From a virus, in IMG/VR virus record IMGVR_UViG_3300036770_002951, positions 1 through 26,469 of that record: a stretch of DNA of 26,469 nucleotides. One strand, written 5' to 3'. A program made the translations under genes and the position numbers. Positions 20,342-26,469 of the stretch are shown here, in pieces. The notes under the pieces were generated by a model. The model saw nothing but the letters and a program-made list of their open reading frames with translations, made no database searches and was not told the DNA's origin. How positions within the stretch are numbered: the stretch's first letter is position 1; each line of letters opens with the position of its first letter.

Positions 20342-20812
20342 TTGGAAACAGCAACCGTCACACCCCTTACGCCTCTGGAGCAGAAGTGGCAGAAAGAGCG
20401 TGAAGAGAAGGGGCCAATCTTGGATGATGCGTACAGCGATGAAGGTCGTTTTGATCCTTCGTCTTTGGAAGCGTCTGTCAAAGACCGTATTCCCACACCA
20501 ACTGGCTGGCGCATTGCGATCCTGCCGTACCGTGGGGCGGAGAAGACCAAGGGCGGAATTGTCCTGGCAGAGGAGACCCAGAAGCGCACACAACTGGCAA
20601 CGGTTTGTGGTTATGTGCTCAAAGTGGGTGAGCTTGCTTATAAGGACGAATCAAAGTTTCCCACCGGGCCTTGGTGCGCGGAGGGGGATTGGGTGATCTT
20701 TGGCCGTTATGCCGGGTCAAGGATTTCCATTGATGGCGGCGAGATCCGTATTTTGAATGACGATGAAATCATCGGTCGGTTGAACGACCCTGAAGACATC
20801 CTTCACATGTAA
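20342..20812 (+). CDS. GroES-like co-chaperonin (Cpn10 fold)
   Basis: The start is a TTG at 20342, eight bases after AAGGAG. The 156-residue protein has a 50-residue acidic N-terminal extension, then the co-chaperonin fold: PTGWRIAILPYRGAEKTKGG with a GGIVL mobile-loop end at residues 71-75, VCGYVLKVG, GDWVIFGRYAGSRI, and a final GGEIRILNDDEIIGRL. GroES caps GroEL and closes the folding chamber. Phage versions, such as T4 gp31, adapt host GroEL for the capsid protein. Its place just before the scaffold and capsid genes supports that role. The extension is longer than in host GroES. Confidence 0.83.
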   Translation: METATVTPLTPLEQKWQKEREEKGPILDDAYSDEGRFDPSSLEASVKDRIPTPTGWRIAILPYRGAEKTKGGIVLAEETQKRTQLATVCGYVLKVGELAYKDESKFPTGPWCAEGDWVIFGRYAGSRISIDGGEIRILNDDEIIGRLNDPEDILHM

Positions 20813-20821
20813 GGGGTGAAC

Positions 20822-21736
20822 ATGAGCGGCGAACAGATGGAATTTAAGATCGGAGAGGACGAAAGTCCTGCCGAAGTGGAATTGAATGAGGAGGGTGAAG
20901 GCAAGGTTCTTGACCAGCCGGAACCTCCTGCGGTTGAGACGGCTTCCGCACCGCAACAAGAAGACGAGCTTGATAACTACAGCGAGAAGGTCAAGAAGCG
21001 GATTGACAAGCTGACGGCTCGGTTGCGTGAGACGCAACGTCGGGAAGAGGCGGCTCTGGAGTATGCGAAGAATGTCCAAGCGCAGCTTCAAGCGGCCCAG
21101 CAGACGGTCATTCGTTCAGATACAGACCGTTTGGCTGAAGCCAAGAGCCGAGTAGACACTCAGTCGGTGGCGCTAAAGCAGATTATCCGCAAGGCGCGCG
21201 AAGAGGGTGATCTTGAGACGGAGATGGAAGCGCAAGAGCGTTTAGCCTCTCTTGTTTTAGAGCAAAAGCAGATTCAAGCGGCTGAATCGCAGCGCGCTGC
21301 GTATGTACAGCAGGCGCGTCAGCCCCAGCCTCAGCCCCAGCAATATCAACAGCCTGCAGCCCAGAGACCCAAGCCCAGCTTGGATCCGAAGGCAGAACAG
21401 TGGGCTGAAGATAATACTTGGTACGGCCAGGACATGGTGATGACCATGGCCGCGCAAGGTATTCACATGGAACTTGTTCAAAATGAAGGGATTGACCCGA
21501 CATCTGACGAGTATTATGATGAATTAAATCGTAGGCTTAGAACCACTTTTCCTCAAAAGTTTCAAGCCTCGCAGTCATCCAGGTCACCGCGCCCCGCGCA
21601 GGCGGTAGCACCTGCTAACCGGTCTTCCGGTATCAACAATGCGCGCCGCACTGTCCGGCTTACGCCGAGTCAGGTAGCGATTGCCAAAAAACTAGGTGTT
21701 CCTCTTGAGGAATACGCCAAATACGTGAAGGAATAA
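20822..21736 (+). CDS. Putative head scaffolding protein
   Basis: The 304-residue protein is acidic at the start, then a long coiled coil (about residues 55-155, SEKVKKRIDKLTARLRE and similar), a proline-glutamine linker (QPQPQPQQYQQP near 168-179), and a short C-terminal helical part ending LTPSQVAIAKKLGVPLEEYA. Acidic coiled-coil proteins directly upstream of the capsid gene are commonly scaffolds, which shape the procapsid and then leave. No protease motif is visible. The ATG at 20822 follows AAGGGGTGAAC; a GTG two codons earlier is less likely. Confidence 0.7.
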   Translation: MSGEQMEFKIGEDESPAEVELNEEGEGKVLDQPEPPAVETASAPQQEDELDNYSEKVKKRIDKLTARLRETQRREEAALEYAKNVQAQLQAAQQTVIRSDTDRLAEAKSRVDTQSVALKQIIRKAREEGDLETEMEAQERLASLVLEQKQIQAAESQRAAYVQQARQPQPQPQQYQQPAAQRPKPSLDPKAEQWAEDNTWYGQDMVMTMAAQGIHMELVQNEGIDPTSDEYYDELNRRLRTTFPQKFQASQSSRSPRPAQAVAPANRSSGINNARRTVRLTPSQVAIAKKLGVPLEEYAKYVKE

Positions 21737-21738
21737 AA

Positions 21739-22224
21739 ATGGATACTATCGGTAAGATACCTGAGATCAAACGCGCTTCTCGTGCTGCTGACACACGCGA
21801 AACAACTGCGCGCCGTAAACCGTGGGCTCCTCCGTCACGTCTGGATGCGCCTGAGCCGCCTCCAGGATACAAGCATCGTTGGCTTCGGATGGAAGCAGGT
21901 GGTCAAGAAGATCGAATCAATATTTCCGGCAAAATCCGGGAAGGTTATGAGTTGGTTCGTTCGGACGAGTACCCTGATTTCCCCGTTCCGTCGGTTGAAG
22001 ATGGCCGTTATGCAGGGATTATCTCTGTTGGCGGCATGGTTCTGGCTCGTATCCCTGAAGAGACTGCAGAGGAGCGCAATGCGTATTACCGCAGCAGGGC
22101 ACAAGACCAAGTTACGGCAGCCGATAATGACCTGCTGAAGACGAATGCTCACAACAGCATGCGTATTGACAGGCCAGTGCGGCAATCGAAGGTGACTTTT
22201 GGTGGCCCTAAGGCCGACTCTTAA
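21739..22224 (+). CDS. Conserved phage protein between scaffold and capsid
   Basis: The 161-residue protein begins two bases after the scaffold stop. It has a basic, disordered first third, then a GYKHRWLRMEAGGQEDRINI segment, REGYELVRSDEYPDFPVP, and GGMVLARIPEETAEERNAYY, a sequence layout I recognise from tailed phages of aquatic samples in this same genome position. Its function is not known; a head-assembly or structural role is suggested by its place. The C-terminus (RPVRQSKVTFGGP) is basic and probably flexible. Confidence 0.7.
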   Translation: MDTIGKIPEIKRASRAADTRETTARRKPWAPPSRLDAPEPPPGYKHRWLRMEAGGQEDRINISGKIREGYELVRSDEYPDFPVPSVEDGRYAGIISVGGMVLARIPEETAEERNAYYRSRAQDQVTAADNDLLKTNAHNSMRIDRPVRQSKVTFGGPKADS

Positions 22225-22244
22225 TCTTTTAAAGGACTTTCAAA

Positions 22245-22820
22245 ATGGCAAATTCCAACAATCCGTTCGGAATGCGCCCTCTAGGCAATCTCTCTGCCAC
22301 GGGAGCGCAAAAGCAGTATGGGTATTTGATCAAGGAAGACTACGGCACGAACATTTTCCAGGGTGACTTGGTGCGTATCGTGGGTGGTTACATCCAGCGT
22401 CTGTCTGGCGCTGATCAAACCGCAGTAGGCGTGTTTAACGGTGTTTTCTACAATGACCCCGTTACTGGCAAACCCACTTGGTCAAACAAGTTCATTGCCA
22501 ACGCTGCTTACACGGTAGATCTTCAGGCCGACATCATTGATGATCCCAGCCAGTTGTTCCTGATCCAAGCTGACAGCCAAGTTATCGTTCAAGCCGACAT
22601 TGGTGAGAACGTAGGCGTGGCTTACGGTAGCGGCAGCGTTACCACGGGTCAGTCTGCTATGACGACCACGGGTGCTCCTGGAACCACTCAGGGCAACACC
22701 CTGAAGATCGTTGGTTTGTACAACGAGCCGGGTAATGAGCTTGGTGCTTACGCCAAACTCGTCGTTAAGATCAACAACCACAGCTACGGTAGCCTCGGCG
22801 TGACCGGCGTTGCATCGTAA
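22245..22820 (+). CDS. Structural protein, possible capsid decoration protein
   Basis: The 191-residue protein is beta-rich, starting MANSNNPFGMRPLGNLSATG, with IFQGDLVRIVGGYIQRL and VGVFNGVFYNDPVTGKP in the first half and KIVGLYNEPGNELGAYAKLVVKI near the end (quoted in part). A gene of this size and type lies just before the capsid gene in many environmental phages, and a decoration or minor head protein is the usual guess. There is no cysteine or catalytic motif. It starts behind AAAGGACTTTCAAA and ends 12 bases before the capsid gene. Confidence 0.68.
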   Translation: MANSNNPFGMRPLGNLSATGAQKQYGYLIKEDYGTNIFQGDLVRIVGGYIQRLSGADQTAVGVFNGVFYNDPVTGKPTWSNKFIANAAYTVDLQADIIDDPSQLFLIQADSQVIVQADIGENVGVAYGSGSVTTGQSAMTTTGAPGTTQGNTLKIVGLYNEPGNELGAYAKLVVKINNHSYGSLGVTGVAS

Positions 22821-22832
22821 GGAGTCTGACAA

Positions 22833-23741
22833 ATGGCTATTTCACGTTCCCAACTGGTACAAGAGCTTGAGCCTGGACTTAATGCTCTTTTTGGCCTTGA
22901 GTATAAAAACTATGAGAACGAGCATGCTGAGATCTATGCAGTAGAGACCTCGGACCGCGCGTTTGAAGAGGAAGTCATGCTCTCTGGCTTTGACTCTGCC
23001 CCGGTGAAGACTGAAGGCGCTGGTGTTGCTTATGACCAAGCGCAGGAAGTCTATACCGCTCGTTACACGCACGAGACTATTGCTCTGGCCTTCTCCCTGA
23101 CGGAAGAGGCTGTGGAAGATAACCTGTACGCCTCTCTGGCTGCTCGTTATACCAAGGCTCTGGCCCGTTCCATGGCTAACACTAAGCAGATCAAGGCTGC
23201 GGCGATCCTTAACGGTGCCTTTACCACCTCTATCGGTGGCGACGGCAAGCCTCTGTGTGCTGATGACCACCCGACTCTGTCTGGCCCGGTCCTCAAGAAC
23301 GAGCTTTCCACTCCGGCTGACCTCAGCGAGACCTCCCTTGAGCAGGCTCTGATCGACATTTCTGCGTTCACCGATGAGCGTGGTCTGAAGATCGCTGTTC
23401 AGGGCATCAAGCTGATCATCCCGAAAGAGCTTCAGTTCACGGCTGATCGCATCATGAAATCCACTCTGCGTGTTGGTACGGCAGACAACGACATCAACGC
23501 GATCAAGAACATGGGAATGATCCCCCAGGGCTATCGTGTCAATCATTATCTGACTGACCCCGAGGCCTTCTTCATCCTGACGGACGCTCCGAACGGCATG
23601 AAGATGTTCCAGCGTGTAAGCATGAAGACTGGTTTTGAAGGCGACTTTGACACCGGCAACGTGCGTTACAAGGCTCGTGAGCGTTACAGCTTTGGATTCT
23701 CGGATCCGCGTGGCATTTTCGGCTCTCCTGGAGCCGCTTAA
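22833..23741 (+). CDS. Major capsid protein (Mu gpT-like)
   Basis: The 302-residue protein follows AAGGAGTCTGACAA. It contains VQELEPGLNALFGLEY at the start, FSLTEEAVEDNLYASLAARY in the centre, then ADDHPTLSG, GIKLIIPKELQFTADRIM and a final RERYSFGFSDPRGIFG. This resembles the Mu-type major head subunit family, with an HK97-like fold expected. It forms the shell of the head. The codons are strongly biased to those of high expression. A strong terminator directly downstream would keep its transcript separate from the homing endonuclease. Confidence 0.87.
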   Translation: MAISRSQLVQELEPGLNALFGLEYKNYENEHAEIYAVETSDRAFEEEVMLSGFDSAPVKTEGAGVAYDQAQEVYTARYTHETIALAFSLTEEAVEDNLYASLAARYTKALARSMANTKQIKAAAILNGAFTTSIGGDGKPLCADDHPTLSGPVLKNELSTPADLSETSLEQALIDISAFTDERGLKIAVQGIKLIIPKELQFTADRIMKSTLRVGTADNDINAIKNMGMIPQGYRVNHYLTDPEAFFILTDAPNGMKMFQRVSMKTGFEGDFDTGNVRYKARERYSFGFSDPRGIFGSPGAA

Positions 23742-23749
23742 GAAGTGCG

Positions 23750-23778
23750 AAAAAGGGGGCGACAACGCCCCCTTTTTT
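23750..23778 (+). terminator. Rho-independent terminator after the capsid gene
   Basis: GGGGGCG (23755-23761) pairs with CGCCCCC (23766-23772) around ACAA, extended by A-T pairs from AAAAA and TTTTTT. It starts nine bases after the capsid stop. A TATAAT box at 23786-23791 follows but has no good -35 partner. Confidence 0.92.
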
Positions 23779-23820
23779 GTTCCCCTATAATGGCACTAAC
23801 TTCATCTGCAGGAGTAGGTA

Positions 23821-24411
23821 ATGCCATATAAGGTAGATGTGTGTGGCTTGTATAAGATCGTAAATAAGGTCACTGGGCATTGTTATGTTGGTCAATCGCA
23901 GCGTTGCAAAAAACGGATAAAAGAGCACTTTCGGCTTTTGCGGTGGAACAAGCACACAAACCCACACCTTCAAAACGCATACAACAAATATGGGCACGAT
24001 AACTTTTATGGTGCGATTGAAATAGAAATTGAAAGCTTGGGAGAGTTAGATCAGATAGAAAACGCATTTTTAAAAGGAGAGGCTTGGTTTGATGAACCCT
24101 CCGTTTACAACATCGCCGACTTTGCAAAAGCCCCAATGAGGGGAAAAACACATAGTGAGGAGGTTCGTTTAAGGATTCGCTTAGGAAGAAGGGCTACAAC
24201 CTTTGACTACAAAAGTTCTGAGTACAAAGAAACCCTATCTAAAGCTCAACTGGCTCGTTATCACTCGGACCCAAAGTTCCTTGCGAAACTTAAATTCATT
24301 GTTGACAATGAAGACATGTCTTATGCAGAGCGCGCAAGAAGGCTAAGCGCTGACACTAGCGCTGTACGAAAACTTGCATTAAAGTATCAACATCTGAAAG
24401 GAGTTTTATAA
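23821..24411 (+). CDS. GIY-YIG homing endonuclease
   Basis: The 196-residue protein has the GIY-YIG domain at residues 8-100: GLY at 9-11, YVG at 22-24, conserved R32 and H36, and E80 in LDQIENAF. Residues 104-122 (APMRGKTHSEEVRLRIRLG) look like a NUMOD3-type DNA-binding motif, and the tail has a helix-turn-helix-like SYAERARRLSADTSAVRKLA. Such free-standing genes cut a target in related phages and spread by repair. It lies between the capsid terminator and the structural gene at 24411. The AAAGGAG at its end is the next gene's ribosome-binding site. Confidence 0.88.
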   Translation: MPYKVDVCGLYKIVNKVTGHCYVGQSQRCKKRIKEHFRLLRWNKHTNPHLQNAYNKYGHDNFYGAIEIEIESLGELDQIENAFLKGEAWFDEPSVYNIADFAKAPMRGKTHSEEVRLRIRLGRRATTFDYKSSEYKETLSKAQLARYHSDPKFLAKLKFIVDNEDMSYAERARRLSADTSAVRKLALKYQHLKGVL

Positions 24412-24989
24412 TGGCTCAGACTCGTTTTTCCGGCCCTGTGGCGTCGGACAATGGTTTTATCGGCGGTACAGCTTCCAGCCCCATCACTGTTTCCTCTGCT
24501 ACTAACGTCTCTTCTTCCTACGTTACAGCGTCCAATACCACTGGCGACGTTCGCCTGAACTATTCGCGTTTGGAGTTCACCTCCACCGGATCTGGCGAAA
24601 CGGCTCGTTTCCTTACCCGTGTGACCGGTGCCAATGGCGCGACGGGCGGCACAATCAATGGTGCCCACATTTCCCTGTCCATTAATGGATCCGGAACGAT
24701 CTCCGGTGCTGGTAATGCACTTCGTGTGACCCTTGGTGGTTCTTCCACTAACCCAGGTGGCACGATAGCCGCGATCCAGGTTGATTCGGACTTTGCTTCG
24801 GGCGGCACGTGGACCAATGCTTCGTTCCTGCGCTTTACGAACTCTGGCACGGGCACGATTGGCACACTGTTCACCGCTCCTGCTGCGATGTTCCAGACTG
24901 CTACCACGCCGACGGTTACCGATGGTATCGCGGTCAAGGATTCTGCTGGCAACACGTACTACCTGCTCTGCTCTACAGCGTTAAGCTAA
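24411..24989 (+). CDS. Beta-rich hypothetical structural protein
   Basis: The 192-residue protein is rich in serine, threonine and glycine with alternating hydrophobic residues (SSPITVSSATNVSSSY, GSGTISGAGNALRVTLGG), typical of a beta-solenoid or fibre-like virion protein. The final part, TDGIAVKDSAGNTYYLLCST, reads like a small closing domain. It starts inside the endonuclease stop (TAATG), with AAAGGAG nine bases upstream. Position after the capsid suggests a head fibre or decoration role, by inference. Confidence 0.65.
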   Translation: MAQTRFSGPVASDNGFIGGTASSPITVSSATNVSSSYVTASNTTGDVRLNYSRLEFTSTGSGETARFLTRVTGANGATGGTINGAHISLSINGSGTISGAGNALRVTLGGSSTNPGGTIAAIQVDSDFASGGTWTNASFLRFTNSGTGTIGTLFTAPAAMFQTATTPTVTDGIAVKDSAGNTYYLLCSTALS

Positions 24990-24992
24990 TAG

Positions 24993-25208
24993 ATGCAGAT
25001 CACCAAAGAGTTTCTTCTAGCGGAAATCAAGAAAATGCAGGCGCAACGGGACCATGCTCATGATGTGGCCGTTGCGTCTCAAGCAGCGATAGACACGATG
25101 AATGCGCTGCTTGCACGGCTTGATCTTCCGGAAGAAGAGGGCTTGAAATTATCGGATCTAGGGTTATCAGATCCAGTGCCCATCACTAGGGAAGGGGAAG
25201 CAACGTGA
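24993..25208 (+). CDS. Small coiled-coil hypothetical protein
   Basis: The 71-residue protein begins with TKEFLLAEIKKMQAQRDHAH and forms one long amphipathic helix to about residue 45, then a short acidic tail. It has no membrane segment. A clear ribosome-binding site is missing before the ATG, so it may be coupled to the gene before it, whose stop lies three bases upstream. Its stop overlaps the next GTG start at 25205. Small helical proteins in this place may be chaperones or head-tail linkers; I cannot say which. Confidence 0.65.
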   Translation: MQITKEFLLAEIKKMQAQRDHAHDVAVASQAAIDTMNALLARLDLPEEEGLKLSDLGLSDPVPITREGEAT

Positions 25209-25507
25209 GTTCCAGTAATCTAAGTACGGTCACAAAGACCGCAAATGATCAGGCTATAGCTGGTCGCACCCGTGTTATTGGTATTTACTTCACCTGCACG
25301 GATACGGCTTCTTCCTTTGAATTAAGGAATGGAGATGCCGACACTGATCCCGTTCTTGTGACCATTAACACTCCTGCTGCAGCCGGGGCTAATGATCTGA
25401 TCATTCCGGACATGGGTATTCTGTTCGAGGACGGCGTCTTTATTGACCTAGCGGACAATAACGTCGAAAGCGTTACGCTGATATTTTACGGTGGCGCTGC
25501 CGTTTAA
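25205..25507 (+). CDS. Small beta-rich hypothetical protein, GTG start
   Basis: The GTG at 25205 overlaps the upstream stop and follows GGGGAAGCAAC. The 100-residue protein has a strand pattern through RVIGIYFTCTDTASSFELRN, VLVTINTPAAAGANDLIIPD and a final VESVTLIFYGGAAV, like a small jelly-roll or immunoglobulin-like virion protein. No enzymatic motif is seen. Together with the genes on either side it makes up a run of small late proteins. Confidence 0.65.
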   Translation: MSSSNLSTVTKTANDQAIAGRTRVIGIYFTCTDTASSFELRNGDADTDPVLVTINTPAAAGANDLIIPDMGILFEDGVFIDLADNNVESVTLIFYGGAAV

Positions 25508-25515
25508 GGACAGCT

Positions 25516-25800
25516 ATGGCTTCCAAAGGCATGGGAATCAAAACTTCTGTGAAGTCGGGCAACTTTCGCCCGACTAAGCAGGGTGCAGGCATGACGAAAA
25601 AGGGCGTTGCCGCTTATCGTCGTGCCAATCCTGGTTCCAAACTTCAAACGGCTGTGACAGAAGACAAGCCTTCTCCCGCGCGCGCTGCGCGCAGGAAGTC
25701 TTTCTGTGCTCGTTCTGAAGGCCAGATGAAGAAATTTCCTAAGGCAGCGGCGGATCCCAACAGCCGTATTCGTCAGGCAAGAAAAAGGTGGAAGTGCTAA
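25516..25800 (+). CDS. Basic protein (DUF6321-like)
   Basis: The 94-residue protein is strongly basic. It has MTKKGVAAYRRANPGSKL, then KLQTAVTEDKPS, and then AARRKSFCARSEGQMKKFP with a single cysteine; this order matches small phage proteins of the DUF6321 type. The C-terminus RIRQARKRWKC is also basic. It may bind DNA or RNA, possibly inside the head, but the function is not established. The next gene starts one base after its stop. Confidence 0.7.
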   Translation: MASKGMGIKTSVKSGNFRPTKQGAGMTKKGVAAYRRANPGSKLQTAVTEDKPSPARAARRKSFCARSEGQMKKFPKAAADPNSRIRQARKRWKC

Positions 25801-26049
25801 ATGGAGATGATGCTTTGGAACGTCGTCTTGTCGGCGATAGTGGGGGTCATGGTGTTCATGCTTAAGAGCAAGTTTGATGAGATGAACCGCTTGAGCATCC
25901 TGCTTAATAGGACTCGGGAAGAAGTAGCCCGTGAACACATTACTCGTGCAGAAGTGCGGCAGGATCTGGACAAGATCCGTGAACATTTTGACGATGGCTT
26001 CCGCCGGTTAGAAGCCAAACTTGATGCCATGGCGCAGAGGAAAGCATGA
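25801..26049 (+). CDS. Single-pass membrane protein with coiled coil
   Basis: The 82-residue protein has one membrane segment at about residues 4-21 (MLWNVVLSAIVGVMVFML) and then a long charged helix (REEVAREHITRAEVRQDLDKIREHF). This resembles small phage proteins with an N-terminal anchor and coiled coil, including some holin- or spanin-like ones, but no endolysin is visible in the window, so I leave lysis open. The stop overlaps the next ATG at 26046. Confidence 0.68.
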   Translation: MEMMLWNVVLSAIVGVMVFMLKSKFDEMNRLSILLNRTREEVAREHITRAEVRQDLDKIREHFDDGFRRLEAKLDAMAQRKA

Positions 26050-26204
26050 ACAAGAAACCTCCTGGGTTGTATGCCAACATCCACGCCAAGCGTAAGCGCA
26101 TAGCCGCTGGCTCTGGCGAGAAGATGCGTAAGGTTGGATCTAAGGGTGCGCCTACCGCTAAGGCGTTTATTCAGTCTGCAAAGACAGCGAAGAAAGGAAA
26201 GTAA
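26046..26204 (+). CDS. Small basic conserved phage protein (52 aa)
   Basis: The 52-residue product, in an ATGA overlap with the gene before it, starts MNKKPPGLYANIHAKRKRIA and continues with SGEKMRKVGSKGAPTAKAF. I recognise this as a short conserved sequence in many environmental phages, of unknown function. About a third of its residues are lysine or arginine. It is followed after one base by the next ATG, with AAAGGAAAG as ribosome-binding site. Confidence 0.65.
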   Translation: MNKKPPGLYANIHAKRKRIAAGSGEKMRKVGSKGAPTAKAFIQSAKTAKKGK

Positions 26205-26205
26205 A

Positions 26206-26469
26206 ATGGCTTTTGGAAAGATGATGAAGAGAATGATGGAGTCCCCTGAGTTTAAGAGGGCGATGGGTCAATCAGGCGCTGCTAAAGGAACTGGACCTTC
26301 TGCTGGTGACATGAAAGCTGCAGAAATGGTGGCTGAAAAAAAGGGCCCTCTTAAAACTATGAATAAGCCCAGACGTGGTTTTAGAAACATTAAACAAGCA
26401 GCGGCAGCAGCGATGGCAGCTAAACCTGCAGGAATGAAAAAAGGCGGCATGGCCGATAAATCTGGCCGT
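26206..26469 (+). CDS. Right-truncated basic, Met/Lys/Gly-rich phage protein
   Basis: The frame is open for 88 codons to the right edge, so the end is outside the window. It starts MAFGKMMKRMMESPEFKRAM and later has an alanine-rich helix (KQAAAAAMAAKPAG) and MKKGGMADKSGR. The lysine- and glycine-rich KKGG type of sequence is common in small late phage proteins. AAAGGAAAGTAAA serves as ribosome-binding site. Function unknown; the missing part may add a domain. Confidence 0.6.
   Translation, partial: MAFGKMMKRMMESPEFKRAMGQSGAAKGTGPSAGDMKAAEMVAEKKGPLKTMNKPRRGFRNIKQAAAAAMAAKPAGMKKGGMADKSGR

Noticed and set aside
22842-23765. 307-residue open frame on the - strand across the capsid gene
   Set aside because: It is the antisense shadow of a highly biased capsid gene, has no ribosome-binding site and resembles no family.
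25801-26049. Holin or spanin call
   Set aside because: One membrane segment and a coiled coil are not specific, and no endolysin is visible in the window.

Overview
The window is part of a tailed bacteriophage genome (Caudoviricetes). It carries small and large terminase subunits, a portal protein, a scaffold-like protein, a major capsid protein and many small overlapping genes. Every gene I can support lies on the + strand. Both ends are cut: a gene enters from the left edge and another runs off the right edge. The host cannot be read directly. Shine-Dalgarno sites of the GGAG type, sigma70-like promoters, a Rap1a/Tai-type exported protein and a consensus chromosomal-type parS suggest a Gram-negative, probably proteobacterial, host; this is inference.

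Region 1 (1-5054) is a dense early-type operon of about twenty small genes, most joined by ATGA overlaps. It includes a DUF3310 protein, a small membrane protein, a winged-helix regulator, a secreted Rap1a/Tai-like protein and an NrdR-like zinc ribbon. Between 1716 and 3968 a C-terminal module (WVGLT-EE ... KLKEKNT) is attached to unrelated N-termini. The DNA encoding its KEKN end is also the ribosome-binding site of the next gene.

Region 2 (5055-5976) is almost gene-free. It holds a structured-RNA candidate, a tRNA-Met(CAU), a strong terminator, inverted ATTACGTCTCT repeats, five AAGTTCTC words, AT-rich tracts and a promoter.

Region 3 (5977-10434) has a terminase small subunit, a PD-(D/E)XK nuclease, a NinX/DUF2591 protein, tiny genes, and a GC-rich block ending in a DUF932 protein. 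Four genes here are preceded by related promoter/hairpin/AGAAAGG leaders.

Region 4 (10435-11178) is non-coding: a terminator, a tandem array of 23-bp iteron-like repeats, GTGGTYC heptamer repeats, a 16-bp palindrome, an exact parS consensus (TGTTTCACGTGAAACA), a small hairpin and a sixth AAGTTCTC copy. It looks like a replication or partition locus and is the most unusual part of the window. No parA, parB, rep or integrase gene is visible here.

Region 5 (11179-26469) is the morphogenesis block: terminase large subunit, an internally duplicated 788-residue protein, a polyvalent-type 799-residue protein, portal, a small basic protein, a GroES-like co-chaperonin, scaffold-like protein, two structural-type proteins, major capsid protein, terminator, a GIY-YIG homing endonuclease, and then small structural, basic and membrane proteins up to the right edge.
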